A stretch of DNA of 64,000 nt from Actinomadura sp. BRA 177 (GCF_013372625.1 NZ_JABXFD010000264.1:1-64000), one strand, 5' to 3'; positions 14,813-23,500 are shown, counted from the stretch's first letter. Notes: a model not told the origin generated them from the letters alone. Program-made: numbers and translations.

Positions 14813-17800
14813 GGGCGCCTCGTCATCGGCCTCCGCAAGGCCACCCCGACGCCCGCCGCCGCACCCACTGCGACGACGGCGCCGACGCGGGCGGCGCGGC
14901 GGGAGAACGGCGGCGCGGGCTTGCGCGTGCGCCGCGCCTGTTCCGGCTTACCGCCGATCGGGCCGTCGCTCTCGCGGGCGAGCCGCATGAGCTGCGCGAT
15001 GTGCAGGGCGCGCCGTCCCGTCTTGGCGTCCTCGATCTGGGTCTTGCAGGAGAAGCCGTTGGCGACGATGGCCGTGCCCTCGCCGGCGTCCCGGACGGCG
15101 GGCAGCAGCGCCTGCTCCCCGCAGTCCATCGAGATGTCGTACTTGCCGTTCTCGAACCCCCAGGAGCCGGCGAGCCCGCAGCAGCCGCCCTTGAGGCTCT
15201 CGGTCTCCAGCCCCATCTGTTCGAGGACCTTCTGCTCCGGGTCGATGCCGCCGGTGGCGCGGTGGTGGCAGTGCCCCCACAGCAGCGCCTTGCCGCCGCC
15301 GGGCAGTTCCGGCGGGCGGACGTCGTAGGTCTGGAAGAACTCGGCGAAGTGGTGCGAGTTCGCCGCGAGCCGGGAGGCGTCGTCGTCATGGGGCAGGAGC
15401 TTGGTCAGCTCGTCCTTGAAGACGGCGAGGCAGCTCGGCTCCATGCCGACGACCGGCGTCCCGGCCCGGACGTACGGGCGCAGCACGTCCAGCACGTTGT
15501 GCAGGTAGCGCTCGGCCATGTCGAGGAAGCCGTAGTCGTACAGCGGCCGGCCGCAGCACACGTGCGTCTCCGGCATGACCACCTTCCAGCCGGCGTCCTC
15601 GATCGCCTCGACGCACGCCACGCCGACGTCGGTGTGGAAGTGGTTGTTGAAGGTGTCGGGGAACAGCACGACCGGCCGCCCGTGCGGGTTCGCCGTCCCG
15701 CCGCGCTCGCGGAACCACTGCTGGAGCGTCATCGGCGCGAAGCTCGGCAGCGGGCGCCTGCGGTCGATGCCCGCGACGAGCTTCGCCAGCCGGGCGAGGC
15801 CGGGCGTGTGGGTCGCGAAGTTCGCGATCTCCGGCATCCGGGACGCGAGCCGCGCCGCCTGGTCGATGAACCCGAACGCGTACGCGTACCGGGGGCGCCA
15901 CCGCCGCGCCGACTTGTAGTGGTGGTACAGGAACTCGGACTTGTACGTCGGAATGTCGACGTTGACCGGGCAGTCGTTCGTGCAGCCCTTGCAGGCCAGG
16001 CAGAGGTCGAGCGACTCGGCGACCTCCTTGGACTGCCAGCCGTCGGTGATGACCTCGCCCTGCAGCATCTCGAACAGCAGCCGGGCCCGTCCGCGCGTGG
16101 TGTGCTTCTCCTCGCGGGTCACCTGGTAGCTCGGGCACATGGTGTTGGACGCCTGCGGGACGCGGCACTCCCCGACCCCGATGCAGCGCAGCGCGGCGTG
16201 CGCGAAGTCGCCGCCGTCCTGCTTGTAGGCGAACTTCACCTCCGGGCGCGGCGGGTTGTAGCCGGTGCCGAGCCACAGGTCCTCGTCCATCCGGTAGGCG
16301 TCGATGACCTTGCCGGGGTTCATCTTGCCCTCGGGGTCCCAGATCCGCTTGAACTCGCGCATCGCCCGGATCAGCTCCGGCCCGTACTGGCGTTCGAGCA
16401 GCTCGCCGCGCTGCTGCCCGTCCCCGTGCTCGCCGGACACCGACCCGCCGTAGGAGGTGACGAGGTCGGCGGCGTCCTCCATGAAGGCCCGGTAGGTGGC
16501 GATGCCCTCGGCGCTGCGCAGGTCGAAGCTCATCCGGGAGTGGATGCAGCCCTGCGCGAAGTGCCCGTACATGGCGCCCTCGATGCCGTGCTTGGCCATC
16601 ACGCGGCGCAACGCGCGGACGTACGGTCCCGTCTTGGACGGCGGGACGGCCGAGTCCTCCCAGCCGGGCCAGTGGTCCTTGCCCGGCGGGAAGGCGGTCG
16701 AGGCGAGCCCGGCCTCGCGGACCTTCCACAGGTCCGCGCTGGCACCGCCCTCCTGCCTGCTCTTGGCCGTGATGATCCGCTGGGGGTCGTAGCCCTTCTC
16801 GTCGACGAGCCAGTCGACCAGGCGCCGGGCCTGGGCGACCGAGTCCTCCTTGGTGTCCGCGCCGAGCTGGACGAGCAGCCACGCGCCGCCGTCCTGGAGG
16901 GGCAGTTCCTCGATGTCGGCGATGTTCTTGCCCTGCTGGCGCTGGTCCTCGATGAGCTGGTCGTCGAGGGCCTCCAGCCCGATCGGCCGGAACTTCTCGA
17001 TGATCTCGCCGGTGTGCTCGGCGGCGTCGGCGATGTCCTTGTACTCGACGACGACGAGCGTCCGCTGCAACAGCGCGGGAGTGAGGAGGAGCACCGCCTG
17101 CAGCGCGGTCGCGCACGTGCTCTCGGTGCCGCACAGGGCGCGGGCGACGTTGAAGCCGTTCTCCGGCAGCAGCTCGTCCAGGTTGAAGCCGGACACGCGG
17201 CGCGGCATCTCCGCCACCGACGGGAAGCCGGCGCGGATGGCGTCGGCGTACCGGTTCCGCAGGTCGCGCAGCGCCGCGTAGATCTCGCCCTTGCGCCCGC
17301 CCGCCGCGATGATGTCGTCGAGGTCCTTCTCCTCGTCCACCCCGACCCAGAACCGGTCGCCGCCGTAGGTGACGACCTCAAGGGCGTGGACGTTGTCGGA
17401 CGTGCGCGGCCCCGGCCCGTACAGCTGCGCCTGGACGGAGTGGATGCCGCACGAGTTGTTGCCGATGTTGCCGCCGATCACGCACCGGGAGTGCGTGGAC
17501 GGGTCCGGCCCGAACACCAGGTTCTTCTTGCCGGTGTGCCGGTTGAGCTCCTCGTTGATGACGCCGGGCTCGCACGTGACCCGCCGGTTCTTCTCGTCGA
17601 ACTCGCCGATCCGCGTCAGGTACTTGGAGTGGTCGATGACGACCGCGTAGTTGACGGTCTCGCCGGACAGGCTCGTCCCGCCGCCCCGGTTCAGCACCGG
17701 AGCGCCGTACTGCTTGCAGATCCGGTGGACGGCCACGACGTCGTCCAGCGTCTTCGGGATCACCACGCCGATCGGCACCTGCCGGAAGTTCGACGCGTCG

Positions 17801-17976
17801 CTGGCGTACATGGCCTTCGTCCCGCCGTCGAAGCGGACCTCCCCCTCGACGGCCTTCTCCAGCGCGCGGGCCAGCTTGCGGACCTCGACCACCTGCCGCC
17901 CACGCGGCGGCCCGGGAATCGAGGGAGAGGTCTTCGCCGGCACCTGCCGCGTCTCGGCCACATGCGTCTTCGCCAT
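14809..17976 (-). CDS. FAD-linked oxidase/Fe-S oxidoreductase fusion (GlcD-GlpC type)
   Basis: A 1055-aa fusion. The N-terminal FAD-binding domain (PVLNRGGGTSLSGE) and FAD-oxidase C-terminal domain (SGEHGDGQQRGE) make a D-2-hydroxyacid dehydrogenase module of about 580 residues. Two [4Fe-4S]-type Cys sets follow (CIGVGECR and CLACKGCTNDCPVN), then two CCG domains (HVCCGRPLY, GGCCGLAGSWGF). Such fusions oxidise D-lactate, D-2-hydroxyglutarate or similar acids and pass electrons to quinone. A short hydrophobic C-terminus (GAVVAVGAAAGVGVALRR) may touch the membrane. The enolase-superfamily gene 36 nt upstream suggests sugar-acid catabolism. Substrate not determined. Confidence 0.88.
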   Translation of the reverse strand: MAKTHVAETRQVPAKTSPSIPGPPRGRQVVEVRKLARALEKAVEGEVRFDGGTKAMYASDASNFRQVPIGVVIPKTLDDVVAVHRICKQYGAPVLNRGGGTSLSGETVNYAVVIDHSKYLTRIGEFDEKNRRVTCEPGVINEELNRHTGKKNLVFGPDPSTHSRCVIGGNIGNNSCGIHSVQAQLYGPGPRTSDNVHALEVVTYGGDRFWVGVDEEKDLDDIIAAGGRKGEIYAALRDLRNRYADAIRAGFPSVAEMPRRVSGFNLDELLPENGFNVARALCGTESTCATALQAVLLLTPALLQRTLVVVEYKDIADAAEHTGEIIEKFRPIGLEALDDQLIEDQRQQGKNIADIEELPLQDGGAWLLVQLGADTKEDSVAQARRLVDWLVDEKGYDPQRIITAKSRQEGGASADLWKVREAGLASTAFPPGKDHWPGWEDSAVPPSKTGPYVRALRRVMAKHGIEGAMYGHFAQGCIHSRMSFDLRSAEGIATYRAFMEDAADLVTSYGGSVSGEHGDGQQRGELLERQYGPELIRAMREFKRIWDPEGKMNPGKVIDAYRMDEDLWLGTGYNPPRPEVKFAYKQDGGDFAHAALRCIGVGECRVPQASNTMCPSYQVTREEKHTTRGRARLLFEMLQGEVITDGWQSKEVAESLDLCLACKGCTNDCPVNVDIPTYKSEFLYHHYKSARRWRPRYAYAFGFIDQAARLASRMPEIANFATHTPGLARLAKLVAGIDRRRPLPSFAPMTLQQWFRERGGTANPHGRPVVLFPDTFNNHFHTDVGVACVEAIEDAGWKVVMPETHVCCGRPLYDYGFLDMAERYLHNVLDVLRPYVRAGTPVVGMEPSCLAVFKDELTKLLPHDDDASRLAANSHHFAEFFQTYDVRPPELPGGGKALLWGHCHHRATGGIDPEQKVLEQMGLETESLKGGCCGLAGSWGFENGKYDISMDCGEQALLPAVRDAGEGTAIVANGFSCKTQIEDAKTGRRALHIAQLMRLARESDGPIGGKPEQARRTRKPAPPFSRRAARVGAVVAVGAAAGVGVALRRPMTRRP

Positions 17977-18012
17977 GTACGTCGTCTCCGATCGTCAGTC
18001 GTTCCGGGCCCG

Positions 18013-19143
18013 CTAGGCCGGGCGGGTGCCGTACACGCGGCACGGCTCCGCGTCGTCCCACCTGACGTCCAGGCCGAGGCCGGGACGGTCGGTGGCGGGG
18101 CGGAGCGCGCCGTCCACCGGGCTGAGGTTCCCGTCGAAGAGCAGGTGCTCGACGCGGACGTGGTCGTGGAAGTACTCCAGGTGGCGGAGCCGCTTCACCG
18201 CGCAGAACGCGTGCGCGGACACGGCGGGCGCGCAGTGCGCCGACAGGTCGATCTGCCGCGCCGCCGACAGCCCGGCGATCTGCAGCAGGCCGGTGATGCC
18301 GCCGCAGCGGGTGACGTCGGCCTGCAGGCAGTCGACCGCCGGGCCGTCCAGCAGGTCGGCGAAGTCCTTCAGGACGAACCCGTACTCGCCGGCGGCGATC
18401 TCGGTCCGGCCCGGCCCCTGGTCGCGGACGAGGCGCAGCCCGGTGGTGTCGTCGGAGCTCACCGGCTCCTCGAACCACCGGACGTCCCACTCGTCGCCGA
18501 GGCGCCGCGCCCAGTACAGCGCCTCCTTGCGGGTCAGCGCGCCGTTGGCGTCGGCGAACAGCTGCGGGCCGGCGCCGATCGCCTCCCGGACGGCGGTGAG
18601 CCGCTGCGGGTCCTCGTCCTGCCGCCGGGAGATCTTCAGCTTGACGCGTGGGAGGCCCTGCTCGACCCAGCCGCCGAGCTGGGTGGTGAGCCGGTCGAGC
18701 GGGTAGTTCGTGAAGCCGCCGCTGCCGTAGACGGGCACCCGGTCGTGGAACGCGGGCAGCACCTTGACCAGCGGCAGGTCGAGCAGCCGCGCCTTCAGGT
18801 CCCACAGCGCGATGTCGACGGCGGACACGGCCATCGCCCCGACACCGGGGCGTCCCGCGTTGCGGATCGCGGCGAACATCCGGTCCCAGGTCGCGGCCGG
18901 GTCGAGCGCGTCGGAGCCCTGCACGGTGGACGCGAGCGTCGACTGGATGAACGCCGCGACCGAGACGTCCCCGTAGGTGTAGCCGATCCCGCTCTTCCCG
19001 CCGGCCCGCACCTCGACCAGGACCATGGTCGTCGAGTCCCACTGGAGGGTGCCGTCCTCCTCCAGCCCGTCCGGCCCGTCCGTCGGCACCTCGAAGGCGT
19101 GGACGGTGACGTTCTCGACTTCCACCTCGACCCCCGCTCGCAT
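18013..19143 (-). CDS. Enolase-superfamily (mandelate racemase/muconate lactonizing) enzyme
   Basis: A 376-aa protein with the capping domain followed by the barrel. The catalytic-type KLK (RVKLKIS), FADANGA, WFEEP and AAGEYGF blocks supply the base and the metal-binding Asp/Glu/Glu set. The ATG is preceded by a GAAGGGAGGG ribosome binding site. Likely a sugar-acid dehydratase or epimerase, but the family is too diverse to fix the substrate. It is co-directional with the FAD/Fe-S oxidase. Confidence 0.85.
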   Translation of the reverse strand: MRAGVEVEVENVTVHAFEVPTDGPDGLEEDGTLQWDSTTMVLVEVRAGGKSGIGYTYGDVSVAAFIQSTLASTVQGSDALDPAATWDRMFAAIRNAGRPGVGAMAVSAVDIALWDLKARLLDLPLVKVLPAFHDRVPVYGSGGFTNYPLDRLTTQLGGWVEQGLPRVKLKISRRQDEDPQRLTAVREAIGAGPQLFADANGALTRKEALYWARRLGDEWDVRWFEEPVSSDDTTGLRLVRDQGPGRTEIAAGEYGFVLKDFADLLDGPAVDCLQADVTRCGGITGLLQIAGLSAARQIDLSAHCAPAVSAHAFCAVKRLRHLEYFHDHVRVEHLLFDGNLSPVDGALRPATDRPGLGLDVRWDDAEPCRVYGTRPA

Positions 19144-19257
19144 CGGCCCTCCCTTCCACGTGCCTCTACTACCGCGGAAGGCAGGGCCGAAACGGACGGG
19201 TCGCCGGGGACGATCCGGGCGCGCGGCGGACGACCCCCCGGCCGCCGCGCGCCGGGG

Positions 19258-19635
19258 TCAGTCCCAGGTGGCCGCCCAGGTCGAGGCGTCGATCTCACCG
19301 TCGTCGGCCAGGCCGGCGCGCTGCTGGAGCGACTTGGCGACCTTGGTGGACCGCGGCCCGTACCAGCCGTCGACGCGCAGCGTGTAGCCCTTCTTGCACG
19401 CCTGCCGCTGCCACTGCTCGACGTCCATGCCGTGCATGATCGGCATGCCCGGGCCCTCGTACTTCAGCGTCCGGCGCGGGAACGCCGGCATGCCCCGGAC
19501 CAGCTGGACGATGGTGCGGCGCGGCCGGCGGTGCTTGCCGCCGAGCCCCCGCTGCAGCCACGGCGCCCACTGGATCGGCGCGGCGTACTCCGCCGTCGCG
19601 GTCGTCCCCATCACATCTTGACTCATTGACTCCAC
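19258..19635 (-). CDS. Putative peptidoglycan-binding-domain protein
   Basis: A 125-aa basic protein without a signal peptide. The C-terminal about 60 residues (WQRQACKKGYTLRVDGWYGPRSTKVAKSLQ) resemble the PG-binding-1 fold. The N-terminal half is Arg/Pro-rich (GGKHRRPRRTIVQLVRGMP). GTG at 19635 has AAGGAA 7 nt upstream; the ATG at 19626 is an alternative. It is the last gene of a minus-strand run with the next three genes. Similar proteins occur in phage-like endolysin contexts, but here no partner enzyme is present. Confidence 0.6.
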   Translation of the reverse strand: MESMSQDVMGTTATAEYAAPIQWAPWLQRGLGGKHRRPRRTIVQLVRGMPAFPRRTLKYEGPGMPIMHGMDVEQWQRQACKKGYTLRVDGWYGPRSTKVAKSLQQRAGLADDGEIDASTWAATWD

Positions 19636-19660
19636 CGTTCGTTTCCTTCTGTGCGGGATA

Positions 19661-19831
19661 TCAGCGCGGTGCCAGGCAGGGTCCCGGCGAGGCGGCCAGC
19701 CGGGACATCTCGACACCGATGACGATCGCGCCGAGCAGGGCCAGCGCTATGACGCACACGATGAGCGCCAGGTCCGTCCACACCCGCGAGCGCTCCGGAG
19801 GAGGCGCGATCTCGGGTTCGTGCAAAGTCAT
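19661..19831 (-). CDS. Small single-span membrane protein (56 aa)
   Basis: ATG-started 56-aa protein: a short Pro/Glu N-terminus (HEPEIAPPPERSRVW), one strongly hydrophobic helix (LALIVCVIALALLGAIVIGV) and a short tail. A weak GAGAGA precedes the start. It lies between the PG-binding-like gene and the coiled-coil protein at 19994, within the same minus-strand run. Function unknown. The 162 nt upstream of it hold nothing I can identify. Confidence 0.55.
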   Translation of the reverse strand: MTLHEPEIAPPPERSRVWTDLALIVCVIALALLGAIVIGVEMSRLAASPGPCLAPR

Positions 19832-19993
19832 GTCTCTCTACCGTCCATGGCAAGAATCGAAGTGTTCGCCGGCGGCCACGCCCGGGTGGCCGGCGTGGCC
19901 GCCGGCGGCGGCGGATCTCCTCCCCCATCCGAGACCCGCCCTCGGAAGGTCGTCCCCTTCTCCCCCACATCGGGGGACGACGTCGTTCTGGGC

Positions 19994-20347
19994 TCAGCGC
20001 CCGTCCCAGCTGTGCAGCCGGACGACGCGGCGGAGCTGCTCGGCGTGCGCGCCGGAGTCGTCGCGGGGCAGCGACTCCCAGCGCTTGGCCAGGTCGTAGC
20101 GGGCTTCGGTGAGCGAGCGGTGTTCGCGGAGGGCCTCCGTGCCGAGCGCCTCGGCCCGGTTCTGCGCGGTGACCGCCGCGTCGCGCTGCGAGGCGATGAG
20201 CCGGACGGCCTTCTCCGCCCGGCCGAGCGCCGCCAGCGTCTCCGCCGCCTTCCAGTACAGCTGCCGGCGGCGCCGGGCGGCGAACGCCAGCGTGCCGAGC
20301 AGGATCGCCGCGGCGAGGACGGCGGTCCAGGCCTGGTCTCCACTCAC
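19994..20347 (-). CDS. Membrane-anchored coiled-coil protein (117 aa)
   Basis: An N-terminal helix (WTAVLAAAILLGTLAFAA) followed by RRRR predicts one membrane span with the rest cytoplasmic. Residues about 30-90 are Ala/Glu/Arg-rich and helical, suited to a coiled coil. The GTG start has GAGGTG 5 nt upstream. It follows the 267-aa gene by 9 nt, so the two are probably co-expressed. No family recognised. Confidence 0.6.
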   Translation of the reverse strand: MSGDQAWTAVLAAAILLGTLAFAARRRRQLYWKAAETLAALGRAEKAVRLIASQRDAAVTAQNRAEALGTEALREHRSLTEARYDLAKRWESLPRDDSGAHAEQLRRVVRLHSWDGR

Positions 20348-20356
20348 CGCGTCACC

Positions 20357-21160
20357 TCACAGTCCGGAGGCGCTCTTGGCCCGCGTGTTCCGCCGCACCA
20401 GGGACACCACGCCCCCGGCGCGCGACGGGGACCGCTGCCCGGGCGGCGCCTCCGCGGGCGTCTGCTCGACGTCCTGCGCCTGTGCGTCCTGCGCCTGTGC
20501 GTCCTGCGCCGGCGTGTCCCGCGCCTCCGGCTCGTCGGCGGGCGGCCAGGCCCGGACCGCGAGGACCTCCTCCAGCAGCGGCCACGCGACGGGGACGCCG
20601 TCCTCGTCGAGGAGGGTGAGCTGCCCCCCTTCGACGGAGCTGAGCAGGCCGACCTCCCGGGTGCCGTCGGCGTTGTCGACGCAGACCTGGCAGCCCATGA
20701 GGGACGCGTAGGCGCGGGGCACGCCGACCGGGATGTCGGGTTCCGGGATGAGCGGCGGGGGCGGGGCGCCGGTGCGGGCCCGCTCGTCCGCGTGCAGGGC
20801 GACGACGTGCGCCGCCGCGTACAGCGCGCGCATCGACTCGGCCAGGTGCCCGAACTGCGCGGCGGAGGCGTCCGGCGGCAGCGCCATCCGGATGCTGCCG
20901 ATCGCCAGGCCGAGCCCCTCGTCCTCGTCGGCGACCTCGCGGATCTCGGCGGGGGACGGGATGGGGGCGGCACCGTGCGCGATCGTGAGCAGGAACTTCG
21001 CCTCGGCGGCCAGCCCCTGGTGGCGGTGCAGGACCTCCATGACCTCGAAGGCGGCCTTGCGGTGGTTCTCGAGTTCCTCGTGGGCCCTTTCCACGGCGAC
21101 CTCGTGCTCGGCGACGGAGGCGGCGAGGTCGTTGACGGTGCCCTGACTCAGCCAGTTCAT
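20357..21160 (-). CDS. Uncharacterised helical protein (267 aa) with Gln-Asp-Ala repeat
   Basis: The N-terminal about 130 residues are helical (VAEHEVAVERAHEELENHRK). A middle beta-rich part (about 145-200) contains ASLMGCQVCVDN and VGLLSSVEGGQLTLLDEDG. A low-complexity segment with AQDAQAQDAQAQD is coded by short DNA repeats near 20475-20510, and the tail is basic. No signal or membrane segment. The ATG overlaps the stop of a possible 26-aa leader. No function can be assigned. Confidence 0.6.
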   Translation of the reverse strand: MNWLSQGTVNDLAASVAEHEVAVERAHEELENHRKAAFEVMEVLHRHQGLAAEAKFLLTIAHGAAPIPSPAEIREVADEDEGLGLAIGSIRMALPPDASAAQFGHLAESMRALYAAAHVVALHADERARTGAPPPPLIPEPDIPVGVPRAYASLMGCQVCVDNADGTREVGLLSSVEGGQLTLLDEDGVPVAWPLLEEVLAVRAWPPADEPEARDTPAQDAQAQDAQAQDVEQTPAEAPPGQRSPSRAGGVVSLVRRNTRAKSASGL

Positions 21161-21237
21161 CGGGCGCCTCCGGCGGGGCCGGTGACGCGCGCGGCGGGGC
21201 CGGATGCGGCGAAGGGAGAGGGTGGTGCGGTGTTCAT
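21157..21237 (-). CDS. Possible 26-aa leader peptide
   Basis: An ATG-started 26-codon frame, Ala/Pro/Gly-rich, whose TGA overlaps the ATG of the 267-aa gene. A weak AGAAAGAAG lies upstream. It could couple translation of the larger gene. Low confidence because short GC-rich frames arise by chance. Confidence 0.25.
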   Translation of the reverse strand: MNTAPPSPFAASGPAARVTGPAGGAR

Positions 21238-21262
21238 GTGACTTCTTTCTGCGGGGCGGCTT

Positions 21263-21280
21263 ACGGGTCTCGGCACCCGT
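21263..21280 (-). terminator. Short hairpin between excisionase-like gene and downstream run
   Basis: ACGGGT-N6-ACCCGT just after the stop of the excisionase-like gene. It is short and lacks a T-run; it could attenuate transcription into the downstream genes. Confidence 0.3.
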
Positions 21281-21286
21281 GGGAGA

Positions 21287-21526
21287 TCAGTTCGACCGGT
21301 TCCAGTGGTCGACCGGCTCGACCGGGCAGGCGCCCATGTCCTTGATCGCCTCGAGGTCCTCGTGGGCGAACCGGAACAGGCGCTTGCCGTAACGCCGATG
21401 CGGTATCTCTCCCCGGCTCGCTGCCCGGACGAGCCAGTCACGGGTGAACGACGTGATCTCGGCGGCTTCCTGCGGTGTGTAGAGAAGCCGTTCAACAGGG
21501 ATCTCGCTGCCTGGAGAGGTTGACAT
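21287..21526 (-). CDS. Excisionase/MerR-type helix-turn-helix protein
   Basis: A 79-aa DNA-binding protein. LLYTPQEAAEITSFTRDWLVRAASRGEIPHRRYGKRLFRF is the winged helix-turn-helix of excisionase (Xis) and BldC-like proteins. The ATG at 21526 is preferred because it gives a standard-length protein, although no good ribosome binding site is seen; the frame stays open to an ATG at 21589. It is divergent from the XRE gene, with palindromes between them. No integrase is nearby, so a regulatory role is as likely as excision. Confidence 0.7.
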   Translation of the reverse strand: MSTSPGSEIPVERLLYTPQEAAEITSFTRDWLVRAASRGEIPHRRYGKRLFRFAHEDLEAIKDMGACPVEPVDHWNRSN

Positions 21527-21566
21527 GCCCGGAAGCGTAACGCATCTCAGCGCGTCGTGCAGCTTG

Positions 21567-21578
21567 AAAACGCGTTTT
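21567..21578. promoter_or_regulatory. AAAACGCGTTTT palindrome (operator candidate)
   Basis: A perfect 12-bp palindrome between the divergent excisionase-like and XRE genes. A related AAAACGCGTT occurs 71 nt further on at 21638-21647. AT-rich symmetric sequence is conspicuous in this high-GC region and is a likely binding site for one of the flanking regulators. Confidence 0.5.
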
Positions 21579-21600
21579 AACCATGTCATGTGTTGTTCGA

Positions 21601-21616
21601 TGCACTCCGTTGTGCA
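21601..21616. promoter_or_regulatory. TGCAC-N6-GTGCA inverted repeat
   Basis: A perfect dyad in the same divergent intergenic region, midway between the two AAAACGCGTT sites. Candidate second operator. Confidence 0.35.
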
Positions 21617-21733
21617 GGGAACCGATGCCGACCGTCCAAAACGCGTTACGACTCGTCAAAGTCCGTTTTGCTCCGCTACACTTACGCACCGTGTCAGGCC
21701 GTCACCCCGCGACACAGAAGGAGCCTGATCACG

Positions 21734-22246
21734 TTGGACGACCTCGACGACAGGAACGAGCACGGCCATCCGCCGGAAGCCTGGCGAAGACTGGGGCACA
21801 TGGTCCGGCAGCGCCGGATCGAGCTGGGCTTCGGCTCGCAGGCCAGCCTCGCGGCCGAAGGCGGTCCCTCGCTGTCGGTGGTGAACAAGATCGAGACCGG
21901 CCGCGGCCGGGACTACACCGACCGCGTCATCATCCCGCTGGAGGACCGGCTCGGCTGGCGCCGCGGCAGCTTCCTCGCGATCCTCGGCGGCGGCGACCCC
22001 GTCTGCCTGGACGCCCCCGCTCCCGCGCCCGCCGCGCCGGCCGCCGAGCACACCAATGACGGGAACTATCCGGACGAGGTGGTGGGCGACCCCTTCCTGC
22101 GCTTCATCTGGGACGCACCGGACTCCCTCGCCGACGACGAGGACAAATGGGCGGCGGTGACCGGCGTCCTGCTGAAGCGCATGCGGCCTGCGCCGAGATC
22201 TCTCGACGATCAGTCAGACTCTGGACAGAAGGCCGACAACATATAG
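21734..22246 (+). CDS. XRE-type helix-turn-helix regulator
   Basis: A 170-aa protein with an N-terminal helix-turn-helix (WRRLGHMVRQRRIELGF, then SLAAEGGPSLSVVNKIETGRG) and an Ala/Pro linker followed by an acidic C-terminal part (DPFLRFIWDAPDSLADDEDKW). The TTG start is chosen because AAGGAG lies 10 nt upstream and no in-frame ATG precedes the HTH. Probably regulates itself and the divergent gene through the palindromes in the gap. Confidence 0.65.
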   Translation: MDDLDDRNEHGHPPEAWRRLGHMVRQRRIELGFGSQASLAAEGGPSLSVVNKIETGRGRDYTDRVIIPLEDRLGWRRGSFLAILGGGDPVCLDAPAPAPAAPAAEHTNDGNYPDEVVGDPFLRFIWDAPDSLADDEDKWAAVTGVLLKRMRPAPRSLDDQSDSGQKADNI

Positions 22247-22349
22247 CGTCGGCAACTGGGTAGCAGCCGAATCTGCAATCCAGTTTTTCTGTCTGAGGGT
22301 CGTACTGCCGGGGGCGCGGTCGGCGCGAATGACGCGATCGGGAGACGGC

Positions 22350-23093
22350 ATGGATTTTCCTGATGAACAGCGCCTCAAAGAGACCATCGATCGCCTGACC
22401 CGGGAGAACGCCAAACTGCGCACCCAACTGGCGGTGGCACAGCAGTGGAACCCGCCCCTCGACCTCGAACAGGCGTTCCGGTCGGCTCGGGGCTGGCAGT
22501 GTCTCACGGTACCGCTCATTCCCGAAGAACCGACGCTCATTCTCATCAGCGGAACACAGGACGAAAAGGATGACGAGAAGGAGGACGAGGACGACGACGA
22601 GGCCGGCGAGGTCTGGCGGCACCTGCAGACCGCGTCCCCGCCGCGTGGCCGGATCGGGCCGTTCGCACGGGCCCGGATGCCGAGCCGGCTGCTCGGCTAC
22701 CTCCGCGAGCAGAGCGGCCGCACGATCATCGTCCTCAACCGGGACCTGCGCCGCGGCCAGGTGTCGCGGGCCGCGCGAATGCTCCGGGAGAGCGCCAAAA
22801 GGGGCCGCCCGACGCGGCTGTTAGAGATGTCCGCCATTCCGCTGCTGAGCCTCTGCGCGCTGTTCCACGGCGACATGGCCAAGAGCGCGGTCAGCCTCTC
22901 CGCCGCGGCCGCGGCGGCACCGGCCGCGACCATCATCCTCCCGGCCGCCCTGGCGTCCGCGATAAGTCCCAACCTGGACGTTCACACGATAACCGTCCGG
23001 CCGCAACCCCCGTCCCACACAAGGTCGGTGGATAGACCACCGGCGTGGCCGCCGGGCCCCGCCTCTCCGCGCGGCACGAATCCGTCGCGCTGA
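22350..23093 (+). CDS. Uncharacterised protein with coiled coil and acidic stretch
   Basis: A 247-aa protein. Residues 5-33 (EQRLKETIDRLTRENAKLRTQ) look like a coiled coil. A highly acidic run (about 70-85, DEKDDEKEDEDDDEAGE) follows, then a basic helical middle and a hydrophobic segment (AAAAAAPAATIILPAALASAI) that may span the membrane, with a Pro-rich tail. The ATG has GGGAGA upstream; an earlier in-frame ATG at 22329 is possible. No family recognised. Confidence 0.5.
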   Translation: MDFPDEQRLKETIDRLTRENAKLRTQLAVAQQWNPPLDLEQAFRSARGWQCLTVPLIPEEPTLILISGTQDEKDDEKEDEDDDEAGEVWRHLQTASPPRGRIGPFARARMPSRLLGYLREQSGRTIIVLNRDLRRGQVSRAARMLRESAKRGRPTRLLEMSAIPLLSLCALFHGDMAKSAVSLSAAAAAAPAATIILPAALASAISPNLDVHTITVRPQPPSHTRSVDRPPAWPPGPASPRGTNPSR

Positions 23094-23124
23094 CGAAAAG
23101 ACATCCCGGGGTTGTTCGCTTCTT

Positions 23125-23427
23125 TCACCGCACGTGCTTATCGCACGACGGGGCGTTGATGAGAAAACCTATCGACCCTTGTTCGTCCATCCGGGCGTCC
23201 AGCACTTTGTCGCGCAGGACCGCCGCGGTGGACGACTCCAGGAAGAGGCGGACGCCCTCGGTCTCGACCACCTCGTCGGTCGATGCCGGGACGGCCGCCG
23301 GCGTCAGCGTCAGCAGCGAGGCGTCCCCGTCCCGCGGCGCGATGCGCACGCCGGTGCCACCGGGCAGTTCGGACCGGGAGGACAGATCGCGGATCGCGGT
23401 AGCGGCCGCACCAGTAAGAATGAGCAC
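23125..23427 (-). CDS. HesB/IscA-like small protein lacking the cluster cysteines
   Basis: A 100-aa protein resembling the IscA/HesB fold (LILTGAAATAIRDLSSRSELPGG, then TDEVVETEGVRLFLESST and DARMDEQGSIGFLI). The three Cys that bind Fe-S in IscA are absent; the only Cys is in PSCDKH at the end. GTG at 23427 is chosen because AGGAG lies 6 nt upstream. Such Cys-less actinobacterial proteins are often annotated as adhesin or HesB; function unknown. Confidence 0.65.
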   Translation of the reverse strand: MLILTGAAATAIRDLSSRSELPGGTGVRIAPRDGDASLLTLTPAAVPASTDEVVETEGVRLFLESSTAAVLRDKVLDARMDEQGSIGFLINAPSCDKHVR

Positions 23428-23500
23428 ACCGGACTCCTGAGACACTCGGAAACCGATGTCCCACCTACCCTTCGGCCGCCTCCTCTACTCGAGGTCGCGG

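Noticed and set aside
15001-19629. Very long open frame (over 1500 codons) on the plus strand opposite the oxidoreductase and enolase genes
   Set aside because: It is antisense shadow: the composition is Arg/Val/Asp/His-rich without domains, while the minus strand encodes clear motifs. It is a GC-bias artefact.
20475-20510. Possible CRISPR-like or VNTR repeat (repeated CTGTGCGTCCTGCGC)
   Set aside because: Only two to three copies coding an AQDAQAQD stretch; no spacers. Treated as an internal protein repeat.
21287-21526. Excisionase of an integrated plasmid or phage
   Set aside because: No integrase, attachment-site tRNA or replication gene is near. The protein may equally be a BldC-like regulator, so no mobile element was called.
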